Source of the DNA: JADHLJ01 sp038118725
GTDB taxonomy: Bacteria; Pseudomonadota; Alphaproteobacteria; Thalassobaculales; Thalassobaculaceae
Length of the DNA stretch: 51,353 nt
Direction: 5' to 3'
Assembly: GCA_038118725.1 (NCBI GenBank)
Contig: JAYOIK010000032.1
Coordinates: forward strand, 1 to 51,353
The notes beneath the pieces were generated by a model. The model was not told the origin of the DNA and ran no database searches. It worked only from the letters and a program-made list of their open reading frames with translations. The translations under genes were made by a program, and so were the position numbers. This document shows, piece by piece, positions 1 through 9,308 of the stretch. Position 1 is the first letter of the stretch; each line of letters begins with the position of its first letter.

Positions 1-36
1 TAGTTTGATGACGGTTCCGACCGTGATCTGTGGCAT
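1..36 (-). CDS. Start of an unidentified gene running off the left edge (partial)
   Basis: Reading the minus strand from an ATG at 34-36 gives twelve open codons (MPQITVGTVIKL) to the window edge. A GGGAG purine run lies about 8 bases upstream of the ATG, which is good ribosome-binding spacing. Nothing else of the protein is visible, so no family can be assigned. The gene would be divergent from the Pmp3-like gene that starts at 182, and the 145 bases between them would hold both promoters. The call rests only on the start codon and ribosome-binding site. Confidence 0.35.
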   Translation of the reverse strand, partial: MPQITVGTVIKL

Positions 37-181
37 GGCTTAGGCTCCCGCCCCGGTTTCCGCTCTCGGGTATGTTCTTCATGCCGCATGTCGCGCTCCG
101 GAACAATCCGCTAATATAGACAGATCAGGTTTCGGTATCCTGTTTGGCTTTACCTTGACGTTTCCTTGGGGGAGGTTTTCC

Positions 182-355
182 ATGAATGTCATCAGAATCA
201 TCCTGGCCTTGCTGATTCCGCCGGTCGCGGCGTTTCTGACGGTCGGCATCGGCCTGCATTTCTGGCTCAATATCCTGCTCAGCATCTTCTTCTGGGTACC
301 GGGAATGATTCACGCGCTATGGCTGGTGGTGAAGAACGCCGGCGACCAGGACTGA
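182..355 (+). CDS. Pmp3/YqaE-type small membrane protein
   Basis: A 57-residue, very hydrophobic peptide with two predicted membrane spans, about residues 4-24 and 30-50, joined by a short turn. The first span carries the LLIPPVAAFLTVG pattern and the second a WLNILLS..WVPGMIHALW pattern typical of the Pmp3/YqaE (UPF0057) proteolipid family. These proteins sit in the cytoplasmic membrane and are linked to salt or membrane-potential stress; the exact role is unclear. An upstream ATG at 155 exists, but the strong GGGGGAGG ribosome-binding site at 168-175 sits 6 bases before the ATG at 182, so 182 is taken as the start. A short inverted repeat (GAGGC-GGGC-GCCTC, 354-367) overlaps the stop codon. 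Confidence 0.85.
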   Translation: MNVIRIILALLIPPVAAFLTVGIGLHFWLNILLSIFFWVPGMIHALWLVVKNAGDQD

Positions 356-392
356 GGCGGGCGCCTCCATGGCTCGCGACGGGGATCGAGCG

Positions 393-1472
393 ATGATTCC
401 CAACGTCCATATCCAGGCGATGCCGCCATGGTCTCCGCCGCCGGGGCCGGAGCCGGGGGGCCACGACGCGCCCAGGCGCATGAACCTCAACGAGTCGCCC
501 TATCCGCCGTCACCAAGGGCGATCGAGGCAATGCGCGAGGCTTGTGGGACCGTCAATCGCTACCCTGACGCTCATTGGCGAGCTCTGACCCGTGCCCTGT
601 CGGCTCGGACCGGTGTTCCAGAGGCGCGGATCGTCGTCGGCAACGGCAGTGACGAGCTGATCGCCAGCGCCACCAGGGTGACGCTTACGCCTGGAGACGA
701 GGTCGTCGCGCCGTCGCCCTCCTTCGGCAGTTTCGCCAAGGGCACGGCGATACAGGGCGCCAAGCTCGTGGCGGTGCCGGTGCGCGCCGACGGGGCCTGC
801 GATCCGGACGCGATGCTGGCGGTGGTTACCGCGCGTACCCGGCTGATGTTTCTCGCGACCCCGAACAATCCCACCGGTGGGATGCTGACGGCGGCCGAAA
901 TCGCGCGAGTGGCCCAGGCGCTGCCGGAGAGCGTGTTGCTGGTGCTCGATGAGGCCTATCACGAATTCGCCATGCATGCCGGCGGCGAGGACCCCTTGCC
1001 GATCATGCGCGAACGCGCGGGCCCCTGGGCGATTTTTCGGAGTTTTTCGAAAGCCTATGGATTGGCCGGGGTGCGGGTCGGCTATCTGCTTTGTGGCTCC
1101 GAGGCGGTGGCCGGCGGGTTTCAGGTCGCCCGCAACGCCTTCACCGTCAACGCCATCGCCCAGGCCGGCGCCCTGGCGGCGTTGGAGGATGAGGCACATA
1201 TGCGTGACATCGTCGCCAAGATGGCCGCCGAGCGGGAGCGTCTGGCCGATGGTTTGCGGCGTCTCGGACTACGCCCGCTTCCGAGTGTTGGAAATTTCGT
1301 CTCTTGCGAGACGCCGCGCGTCGCGGGCGAGGTGATCGCCGGTTTGCGTGGGCGAGGTATTCTGATCTCCGGCATTCCCGCGCCGGGATACGAGAAGCAC
1401 ATCCGCTTGACGGTGGGCTTGCCCGAGGATACCGACGCGGTTCTCCCAGCTTTAGAGGCGATTTTGACCTGA
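393..1472 (+). CDS. Histidinol-phosphate aminotransferase-like class I/II aminotransferase
   Basis: A PLP-dependent fold-type I aminotransferase of about 359 residues, the normal length for HisC-like enzymes. Visible landmarks are the NLNESPYPPSP N-terminal motif, ATPNNPTGG with the substrate/PLP-binding Asn159, LDEAY with Asp186 and Tyr189, and SFSKAYGLAGVRVGY containing the Schiff-base Lys220. HisC itself normally sits with other his or aro genes; none are here, so the amino-donor specificity is open (histidinol phosphate, aromatic amino acid or another substrate). An in-frame ATG at 369 would add eight residues. The ATG at 393 is preferred because GGGGA lies about 8 bases upstream, whereas 369 has no clear site. 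The 3' end overlaps the convergent GNAT gene by 21 bases. Confidence 0.85.
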   Translation: MIPNVHIQAMPPWSPPPGPEPGGHDAPRRMNLNESPYPPSPRAIEAMREACGTVNRYPDAHWRALTRALSARTGVPEARIVVGNGSDELIASATRVTLTPGDEVVAPSPSFGSFAKGTAIQGAKLVAVPVRADGACDPDAMLAVVTARTRLMFLATPNNPTGGMLTAAEIARVAQALPESVLLVLDEAYHEFAMHAGGEDPLPIMRERAGPWAIFRSFSKAYGLAGVRVGYLLCGSEAVAGGFQVARNAFTVNAIAQAGALAALEDEAHMRDIVAKMAAERERLADGLRRLGLRPLPSVGNFVSCETPRVAGEVIAGLRGRGILISGIPAPGYEKHIRLTVGLPEDTDAVLPALEAILT

Positions 1473-1925
1473 GCGGTCGCGCGCGCGCGTCAGCCTGAGC
1501 CAGGCGGCGGTCATGCCTTCCAAGGGCTCTGCCCAACCGTCCACCACCTTGAAGCCGCGCCGCAGATACCAAAGGATGCCGACATCGTTCACGGCGAGGA
1601 CATGCACGCTGATCGGGCCGTCCGCGCGCGCCTGTACCGCGTCGAGCAGGGCCGAGCCGGCGCCGCTTCCCTGGGCGCCGGGCAGGACGAACAGATATTT
1701 GATATGGCCCTTGGCGGCGGTGTAGTCGGCGAAACCGACGGGCCGGCCCTCGATCTCGGCGATCAGCCGCAGCTTGCCTTCCAGGGCGAGGGCCGAGACA
1801 TCCTCGAACAAGGCGCGGGCATGCGGCAATCGTTCCGCATAGACGGAGCTTCCCGCCGCCGCGCCGACAATGCGTCCGCAAACCGCGTCGTCCTTGCCAG
1901 AACCGTCACGGATGACGACGCTCAC
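1452..1925 (-). CDS. GNAT-family N-acetyltransferase, coupled to DUF1045 gene
   Basis: A 157-residue protein with the GNAT layout: an N-terminal helix pair, a central strand (YLFVLPGAQGSGAGSALLDAV, residues about 72-92) that forms the acetyl-CoA pyrophosphate-binding loop (consensus Q/RxxGxG/A), and a late strand NDVGILWYLRRGFKVV typical of motif B. The start is a GTG at 1923-1925 that overlaps the stop of the upstream DUF1045 gene in a GTGA junction, so the two are almost certainly translationally coupled. Linkage to DUF1045 and phnM suggests an acetyl acceptor in phosphonate metabolism, by analogy with PhnO, but the sequence does not clearly resemble E. coli PhnO. The substrate is unknown. 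Confidence 0.85.
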   Translation of the reverse strand: MSVVIRDGSGKDDAVCGRIVGAAAGSSVYAERLPHARALFEDVSALALEGKLRLIAEIEGRPVGFADYTAAKGHIKYLFVLPGAQGSGAGSALLDAVQARADGPISVHVLAVNDVGILWYLRRGFKVVDGWAEPLEGMTAAWLRLTRARDRSGQNRL

Positions 1926-2659
1926 GCGCCGGTCCCGAGCGCGAATTGCTCAACCTGGGTGAATGGTGTGCCTGGCGCCTCCTCGCGGAACACCGCCAGC
2001 CGGTCGATGGCCTGGTGGGAGGCAATCACTGGCGCGAAATGTGCCATCGCCGCTTCCCGCAACATCACGCTTTCAGCGTCGTCGGGCATCCGATGGCTGA
2101 GGGTCATGTGAAAGCGAAACTCGTTCATCACGTATGGATAACCCCAACGTTGCAGCAGCGTCTCCTGGGCCGCGCTCAATCCCGCCTCGCGGCGACGCTC
2201 CAGTTCCGCCTCGCTGGGTAGCGCGCGGAACCGATCCAGCTCGGAGACCGCCGCCGCCGCCAGGGCCCTTGTCTCGGTCCGCGACCGTGCCTGCATCAGG
2301 GCAAGGAACCCGGAAAGATGGCGCGGGGCAAGCTCGGTATCGATCGGCGCGTGGGCGCGGGCGAGACCCCGGGTCGCCTCCAGAAGCGCGTCGATATCCG
2401 TGCCGGGCTTCAGATGAAAGGGCGGCTTGAGGGTCGCGTGGAAGCCGTATCGGCGTGGATTGACGGTCAGAGTGCTCAAGCGCTCCGGGGCCAGGCCCTG
2501 GATGGGTGGCTGCTCAAGCGCCTCATCCCGGATGCTGTCCCGCCCGAGCCATGCCGAGCCGAGGACATGCAGCGGGGTTTCCGGCGCCGGCGCGAAATAG
2601 ATCGCGTATCGGGGACCGCTGTCGACCGGACCTTCCAGGGGTTGCGGGAACTCTACCAT
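1922..2659 (-). CDS. DUF1045 putative phosphonate-metabolism protein (2H phosphoesterase fold)
   Basis: A 245-residue protein starting MVEFPQPLEG and continuing with RYAIYFAPAPETPLHVLG, the typical opening of DUF1045 proteins found in C-P lyase gene clusters. Two His-x-Thr motifs are visible, HATLKPPF (His74) and HMTLSHRM (His184), about 110 residues apart. This is the paired signature of the 2H phosphoesterase superfamily, so a cyclic phosphodiester or related phosphoester is a reasonable substrate class. The open frame extends upstream to 2944, but that stretch is antisense to phnM. The ATG at 2659 has an AGAGGA site just upstream and matches the family start. It is divergent from phnM across 124 bp and overlaps the GNAT gene by 4 bases. 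Confidence 0.88.
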   Translation of the reverse strand: MVEFPQPLEGPVDSGPRYAIYFAPAPETPLHVLGSAWLGRDSIRDEALEQPPIQGLAPERLSTLTVNPRRYGFHATLKPPFHLKPGTDIDALLEATRGLARAHAPIDTELAPRHLSGFLALMQARSRTETRALAAAAVSELDRFRALPSEAELERRREAGLSAAQETLLQRWGYPYVMNEFRFHMTLSHRMPDDAESVMLREAAMAHFAPVIASHQAIDRLAVFREEAPGTPFTQVEQFALGTGA

Positions 2660-2783
2660 AGCGTCCTCTTTCGCGCGGCCCCGCGAGATCGTCGCGCCCA
2701 TGAGTTTCTCGTGGACAGGGACGGCGCGCCGGGCCAGATAGATAGCTGATTTATGGCACGCCATCCGGACGGGGAGAAGGATC

Positions 2784-3959
2784 TTGAGCGACGGGACAAC
2801 ACGATCCATGCTGATCCGAGGAGGCCGCGTCGCGCTTTCTGATGGAAATCTCGTGGAAACCGACGTGCTGATCGAGGACGGGCGCGTCGCCTCGGTGGGC
2901 GCGGCGCGCGCCGGCGCGGAGACGGCTCTTGACGCCGCCGGCATGCTGGTGCTGCCGGGTATAGTCGATCTGCACGGCGATGCTTTCGAGCGTCAGATCA
3001 TGCCGCGCGCGGGGGTGTCCTTCCCCCTCGATCTGGCCCTGATGGATACCGACCGCCAGATGCTCGCCAACGGCATCACCACCGCCTATCACGGGGTCAC
3101 CCTGTCCTGGGAGCCCGGGCTCAGAAGCCGTGACGTGGTGGTCGATCTCCTGGCCGCGATGGAGGCGACCAAGCCCCGGTGCGGCTGCGATACGCGCTTT
3201 CACCTGCGTTTCGAGACCTACGCGCTCGAGGCGGTGGACGAGGTCGCCGGCTGGCTCGCGGATGGCCGGATCGATCTCCTGGCCTTTAACGATCATATGC
3301 CCCCGACCCTGCGCCGCATGGCGTCCGGCGAGACCCGCAAGCTTAGCCAGCATTATCAGCGGGCCGGCTTGACCAAGGAAGAATACGAGGCCTTGGTGTA
3401 CGGCTTGGTGGAACGCAAGGACGATGTGCCGAAGGCGATCCGAAAACTCGCGGCGGTTGCCCGCGAGGCAGGTGTGCCGATGGCGAGCCATGATGATGAA
3501 AACGCCGAGATGCGCCGGGAGTATCACGACCTCGGCTGCACCATCGCGGAATTTCCGCTGACCGCCGACGCCGCCGAGGAAAGCGCGCGGCTCGGCGACA
3601 TGATCGTGCTCGGCTGTCCGAACGTGGTGCGCGGCGGCAGCCATCTCGGCCCGCAAGGGATCTCGGCGGCGGCGGAAATCGCCGAGGGGCGCGGCGATAT
3701 CCTTTGCTCGGATTATTATTACCCGGCCCTGGCGCAGGCGCCGTTTATCCTCGCCGACAAATCGATCGCCGATTTCACCGCCGCCTGGCGCTTGGTCTCC
3801 ACCAACCCGGCCCGCGCCGTCGGTCTCGGGGATCGCGGCGAGATCGCGCCCGGCCAGCGCGCCGATATCGTGATCCTGGACAAGCCCGAAACCGGCCCAG
3901 CCACCATCGCCGCCACCTTGGTCGCCGGCGCGCCGGCCTACCGCTCGGCGATGGTCTGA
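2784..3959 (+). CDS. phnM: Alpha-D-ribose 1-methylphosphonate 5-triphosphate diphosphatase PhnM
   Basis: An amidohydrolase-superfamily protein of about 391 residues that in the C-P lyase pathway removes pyrophosphate from ribose 1-methylphosphonate 5-triphosphate. Diagnostic segments are VLPGIVDLHGDAFERQIMPR near residues 56-75, FNDHMP, ASHDDE, and GSHLGPQGISAAAE with SDYYYP towards the C terminus, all characteristic of PhnM. The TTG at 2784 has a GGGGAGAAGG site at 2771-2780. A later ATG at 2808 is a plausible alternative but is too far from that site. No phnGHIJKL core genes are in the window; the divergent DUF1045 and GNAT genes are the only apparent partners. Confidence 0.92.
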   Translation: MSDGTTRSMLIRGGRVALSDGNLVETDVLIEDGRVASVGAARAGAETALDAAGMLVLPGIVDLHGDAFERQIMPRAGVSFPLDLALMDTDRQMLANGITTAYHGVTLSWEPGLRSRDVVVDLLAAMEATKPRCGCDTRFHLRFETYALEAVDEVAGWLADGRIDLLAFNDHMPPTLRRMASGETRKLSQHYQRAGLTKEEYEALVYGLVERKDDVPKAIRKLAAVAREAGVPMASHDDENAEMRREYHDLGCTIAEFPLTADAAEESARLGDMIVLGCPNVVRGGSHLGPQGISAAAEIAEGRGDILCSDYYYPALAQAPFILADKSIADFTAAWRLVSTNPARAVGLGDRGEIAPGQRADIVILDKPETGPATIAATLVAGAPAYRSAMV

Positions 3960-4072
3960 TCGGCGGGTCTTCATCGCCGCTGACTCGGCAGTGATAATCC
4001 GGCATAATTCCCGGCCGGCGCGCGAAACGCTCGGTAAGCCCTTGGCCCGGAAATGGAAGTGACGCCCGACCC

Positions 4073-5914
4073 ATGAGCTTTCCCGCTGAATTCCTGGAGG
4101 AGATCCGTACCCGGCTTCGGGTTTCCGAGGTCGTGGGAAAGCGGCTGAAGCTGGTTCGCAAGGGCCGGGAGTTCCTTGGGGTTTGCCCGTTTCACAACGA
4201 CACCAAACCGTCGCTGTCGGTGGTCGACGAGAAGAACTTCTACCACTGCTTCGCCTGCGGGGCGCATGGCGACATCATCACCTTCTCCATGGAGATGGAG
4301 GGGCTGAGCTTTCCCGAGGCGGTGGAGAAGCTCGCCGATCAGGCGGGGCTGGAGGTGCCGCGCCAGACGCCCGAGGCCCGCGAGCGCGAGGTGGCGCGCA
4401 AGACCCTGGGCGACGCCATGGAGGCGGCCTGCAAGTTCTACGAGGAGGTTCTGTGGTCGCCGCAAGGCCGCGCCGGGCTTGATTACCTTCTGGGCCGGGG
4501 CCTGAGCGAGCAGACCATCCGCCGCTTCCGGCTCGGCTACGCCCCGGACAACCGGACCGCGCTGCGCCAGGCCATGTCGGTCAAGGGGATCGAGCCGGCG
4601 ATGCTTCTGGAGGCCGGGCTGATCCGCAAGCCCGAGGATCGGGACGAGACCTATGACTATTTCCGGGGCCGGGTGCTGTTCCCGATCACCGATCGGCGGG
4701 GCCGCGTGATCGCCTTTGGTGGGCGCACCTTGGGCGACGGACAGCCGAAGTACCTGAACTCCCCCGATACCCCGCTTTTCCACAAGGGACGAGTGCTCTA
4801 CGGCCTCGCCCAGGCGCGCGAGCCGGCCTCCAAGGCGGGCGAGGTGATCGTCGCCGAGGGCTACATGGACGTGATCGCGCTCTCCCAGGGCGGCTTCCCC
4901 AACGCCGTGGCCCCGCTCGGCACCGCGCTCACCGAGGATCAGATCACCGAGCTTTGGCGGCTGGCGCCGGAGCCCCTAGTGTGTTTCGACGGCGACGCGG
5001 CGGGGCAGAAAGCGGCGGCGAGGGCGGCGGACCGCGCCCTGCCGATCCTGAAACCCGGCCATTCCCTGCGCTTCATCTCGCTTCCGCCGGGAGAGGATCC
5101 GGATGATCTCCTGAAACGCGGCGGCGCCAAGGCGATGCGTGATCTGATGGCCGCCGCGACCGGCATGGCGGACTTTATCTGGGATCAGGAGCTGCGGGCG
5201 CATCCGCTGGACACACCGGAACGTCAGGCGGACTTCATGCGTCGTGCCCGAGCCCGGGCGCGGGACATCGCCGACAAGACGGTGCAAGAAGCCTACGGCG
5301 ATTCAATCGAGCGCCGTATTCGCGAGATGCGTGATGCGGGTCGTGGCCGCGTCGGCCGAACGGCGCCCGGTCGCTTCGGAAAGCCGATATTCGAACGCCC
5401 GGCGCCTCGGGCCAGCGCCACGGCCCGCGCGCGTGTCGCCATCGTGCTCGGCCATCGTCAGCAGCAAAGCGTCGTGGCGGCGATCATCAATCATCCGGAC
5501 CTGATGGAGGAGTTCGGCGAAGCGCTTGGATACCTTCATTTTGATGATCCCTTTCTTGACAAACTGCGCCAAGACATCCTAGAGAACGTGCCTTCCGATC
5601 AGGGGCTTGACGCGGCGGGACTCAAGCGCCATTTGCTAGAACTGGGATATAGCGAGGATTGCGACGGACTGCTCGGACCCGCCACCCTGGGGCACGCGGC
5701 CTTCGCGCGCCCCGATGCGTCTCTGGAGCAGGCCCGCGCCGGGGTTCTCGAACTCTTGGCGCGCATGGGCAAGCACCAGTTGGAGGAACAACTCGCCGAC
5801 GCGCAACACGCGGTCACGGTTGAGTTCAACGAGGCGAATTGGAATAGACTGGCATCCTTGAGAGCGGCATTGGCGGCGGTGAATTCAGGCTCGTCGCTGG
5901 AAGACGCTGTTTGA
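4073..5914 (+). CDS. dnaG: DNA primase
   Basis: A 613-residue DnaG that lays down RNA primers at the replication fork with DnaB helicase. The CHC2 zinc finger is formed by Cys38, His41, Cys59 and Cys62 (CPFHNDTKPS and CFACGAHGD). The catalytic core follows, with the RFRLGYAP and FGGRTL segments. The Toprim metal site is VAEGYMDVIAL (Glu262) and CFDGDAAG (Asp307, Asp309). The C-terminal part, about residues 430-613, is the less conserved DnaB-interaction region. Length and order are normal. The rpoD gene follows after 55 bp, giving the classic primase-sigma operon without rpsU in front. Confidence 0.97.
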   Translation: MSFPAEFLEEIRTRLRVSEVVGKRLKLVRKGREFLGVCPFHNDTKPSLSVVDEKNFYHCFACGAHGDIITFSMEMEGLSFPEAVEKLADQAGLEVPRQTPEAREREVARKTLGDAMEAACKFYEEVLWSPQGRAGLDYLLGRGLSEQTIRRFRLGYAPDNRTALRQAMSVKGIEPAMLLEAGLIRKPEDRDETYDYFRGRVLFPITDRRGRVIAFGGRTLGDGQPKYLNSPDTPLFHKGRVLYGLAQAREPASKAGEVIVAEGYMDVIALSQGGFPNAVAPLGTALTEDQITELWRLAPEPLVCFDGDAAGQKAAARAADRALPILKPGHSLRFISLPPGEDPDDLLKRGGAKAMRDLMAAATGMADFIWDQELRAHPLDTPERQADFMRRARARARDIADKTVQEAYGDSIERRIREMRDAGRGRVGRTAPGRFGKPIFERPAPRASATARARVAIVLGHRQQQSVVAAIINHPDLMEEFGEALGYLHFDDPFLDKLRQDILENVPSDQGLDAAGLKRHLLELGYSEDCDGLLGPATLGHAAFARPDASLEQARAGVLELLARMGKHQLEEQLADAQHAVTVEFNEANWNRLASLRAALAAVNSGSSLEDAV

Positions 5915-5969
5915 GACGCCGGTCACCTGTTACGGTAGGGTTACGAACCAAGACGGAGGGGCGATAAGC

Positions 5970-7976
<2,007 letters not shown>

Positions 7977-7985
7977 GAGCGGCTG

Positions 7986-8001
7986 CCCCTTCGGGGGAAG
8001 G
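7986..8001 (+). terminator. Weak hairpin after rpoD
   Basis: Ten bases after the rpoD stop codon is CCCC-TTCG-GGGG (7986-7997), a short stem closed by a UUCG-type tetraloop; an overlapping alternative stem CCTTC/GAAGG reaches 8001. There is no T-tract on either side, so an intrinsic terminator is only a possibility. It lies in the 40-bp convergent gap between rpoD and the enolase-superfamily gene and could serve both. Confidence 0.3.
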
Positions 8002-8016
8002 TCCGGGTCATGGCGG

Positions 8017-9159
8017 TCACGAAAACACCTCGTGGCTCTCCAGCCGTTGGCGCATGTCGTCCACCGGCGGCTCGATGCCGATGCCGGGTGCGTCGCCGAG
8101 CTGGAAGGCGCCGTCCTTGATGCCGGGTAGCGCCTTGATCACCTCGGTCCTTAGCGGATTGGGGTTGGTATCGACCTCGAGCAATCCCGCGCCGCCCGCT
8201 GCCGCCAGGATATGGGCGGAATGCAGCAGCCCGACGCCGCCTGAAAGCCAGTGCGGGCAATAGGTCTTGCCCGCGGCAACACTCTTCCTGGCGATACCGA
8301 GACAGCCGTCGACGCCGCCCCATTTGCCGATATCCGGTTGCACATAGTCGAACCAGTCGATGCTCTCCTGGAGCCCGTCGCGATCGAGAATGTTCTCGCC
8401 GCCGGCCAACGGAATCGGGCACTCCGCCGCCAGCGTCCACCATTGCTCGGTCGGCGTGGTGGCCACCATCGGCTCCTCGAACCACTCGACCCCCGCCTCG
8501 ACCAGCATCGGGATCGCCGCCCTTGCCTCTTCGAGGCTCCAGCATTGATTGGCGTCCACGAACAGGCGCTCGTCCGCTCCCATGCCGGCGCGCAGGGCCT
8601 GGAGATTTTTCCGGTCGGTATCGGCCCCGAAGCCGACCTTGAGCTTGAAGGCGCGGTATCCCTCGGCCCGGGCGCGTTCGGTCACCTCGACGCAATCGCC
8701 AGGGTTCAGACCGCTGCCATAGGCCGGAACCGCGTCCGGCGCGTCGGGATTGAGCAACAAGCGGAGCGGCTTTCCTGCCTTGCGCGCCGCCAGATCCCAA
8801 AGCGCCTGATTGGTCGCCGCCAGCACGCCGTTCACCGGCCCGTGCTCGCTCGCCTGCACTTTCAGAATGTGGAACTTGCGGGCTAGTTCCGCGGTGAAGT
8901 CACCGGGACTGTCGATCGTGGCGCCGATCAGATGTCCCGGCAGCAGGGTGGCCGCCAGCCTGGCCCGATAGGCGGTGGTGATGATCGGAAAGTTACCCCA
9001 GATCTCTCCCCAGCCATGCGCCCCGTCCACGTCCTCGATCCGGATCAGCGCAGTCGCCCGGGCCGGGATCGAGCCGAAGGAGGTAACGACGGGATTGGCG
9101 ATCTCGGCGCGAAAGGCGAGGATCTCTAGCTTGGCGATTGGCGTGGGGGTGACCATCAC
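8017..9159 (-). CDS. Mandelate racemase/muconate-lactonizing enzyme family protein (enolase superfamily, MR subgroup)
   Basis: A 380-residue enolase-superfamily enzyme that would abstract the alpha proton of a carboxylate using a bound Mg2+. The capping domain is about residues 10-130 and the barrel follows. Catalytic residues are visible: KLKVG with Lys172 and Lys174, metal ligands Asp202 (VDAN), Glu228 (FEEP) and Glu255 (GGEN), and an Asp276 (QPDIG)-His303 (CPHW) dyad separated by 27 residues as in mandelate racemase, with Glu328 as the likely further acid. That dyad places it in the MR subgroup, which includes many acid-sugar dehydratases. The substrate is unknown. It is divergent from the D-aminoacylase/SDR pair across 149 bp, suggesting a shared catabolic theme. 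Confidence 0.88.
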   Translation of the reverse strand: MMVTPTPIAKLEILAFRAEIANPVVTSFGSIPARATALIRIEDVDGAHGWGEIWGNFPIITTAYRARLAATLLPGHLIGATIDSPGDFTAELARKFHILKVQASEHGPVNGVLAATNQALWDLAARKAGKPLRLLLNPDAPDAVPAYGSGLNPGDCVEVTERARAEGYRAFKLKVGFGADTDRKNLQALRAGMGADERLFVDANQCWSLEEARAAIPMLVEAGVEWFEEPMVATTPTEQWWTLAAECPIPLAGGENILDRDGLQESIDWFDYVQPDIGKWGGVDGCLGIARKSVAAGKTYCPHWLSGGVGLLHSAHILAAAGGAGLLEVDTNPNPLRTEVIKALPGIKDGAFQLGDAPGIGIEPPVDDMRQRLESHEVFS

Positions 9160-9308
9160 GGGGGATCCTATTCCTGTCGGCGGCGCGAGCAGCTATTTGG
9201 TTTTTATGCCCGCGATATTGTCGGATCGGCGAATTCAAGGCAACGTGGCGCCTGAACTGATAAGCGCGCGCCCTGATGGTCCCCGCGCTTTGATCGGGAG
9301 AGACGGAA

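Noticed and set aside
37..181. Small antisense frames in the left intergenic region
   Set aside because: They have no ribosome-binding sites and no recognisable products; the region is better read as a divergent promoter region.
2751..3974. A 407-codon minus-strand frame opposite phnM
   Set aside because: It is fully antisense to phnM, a clear family member, and its translation shows no fold pattern.
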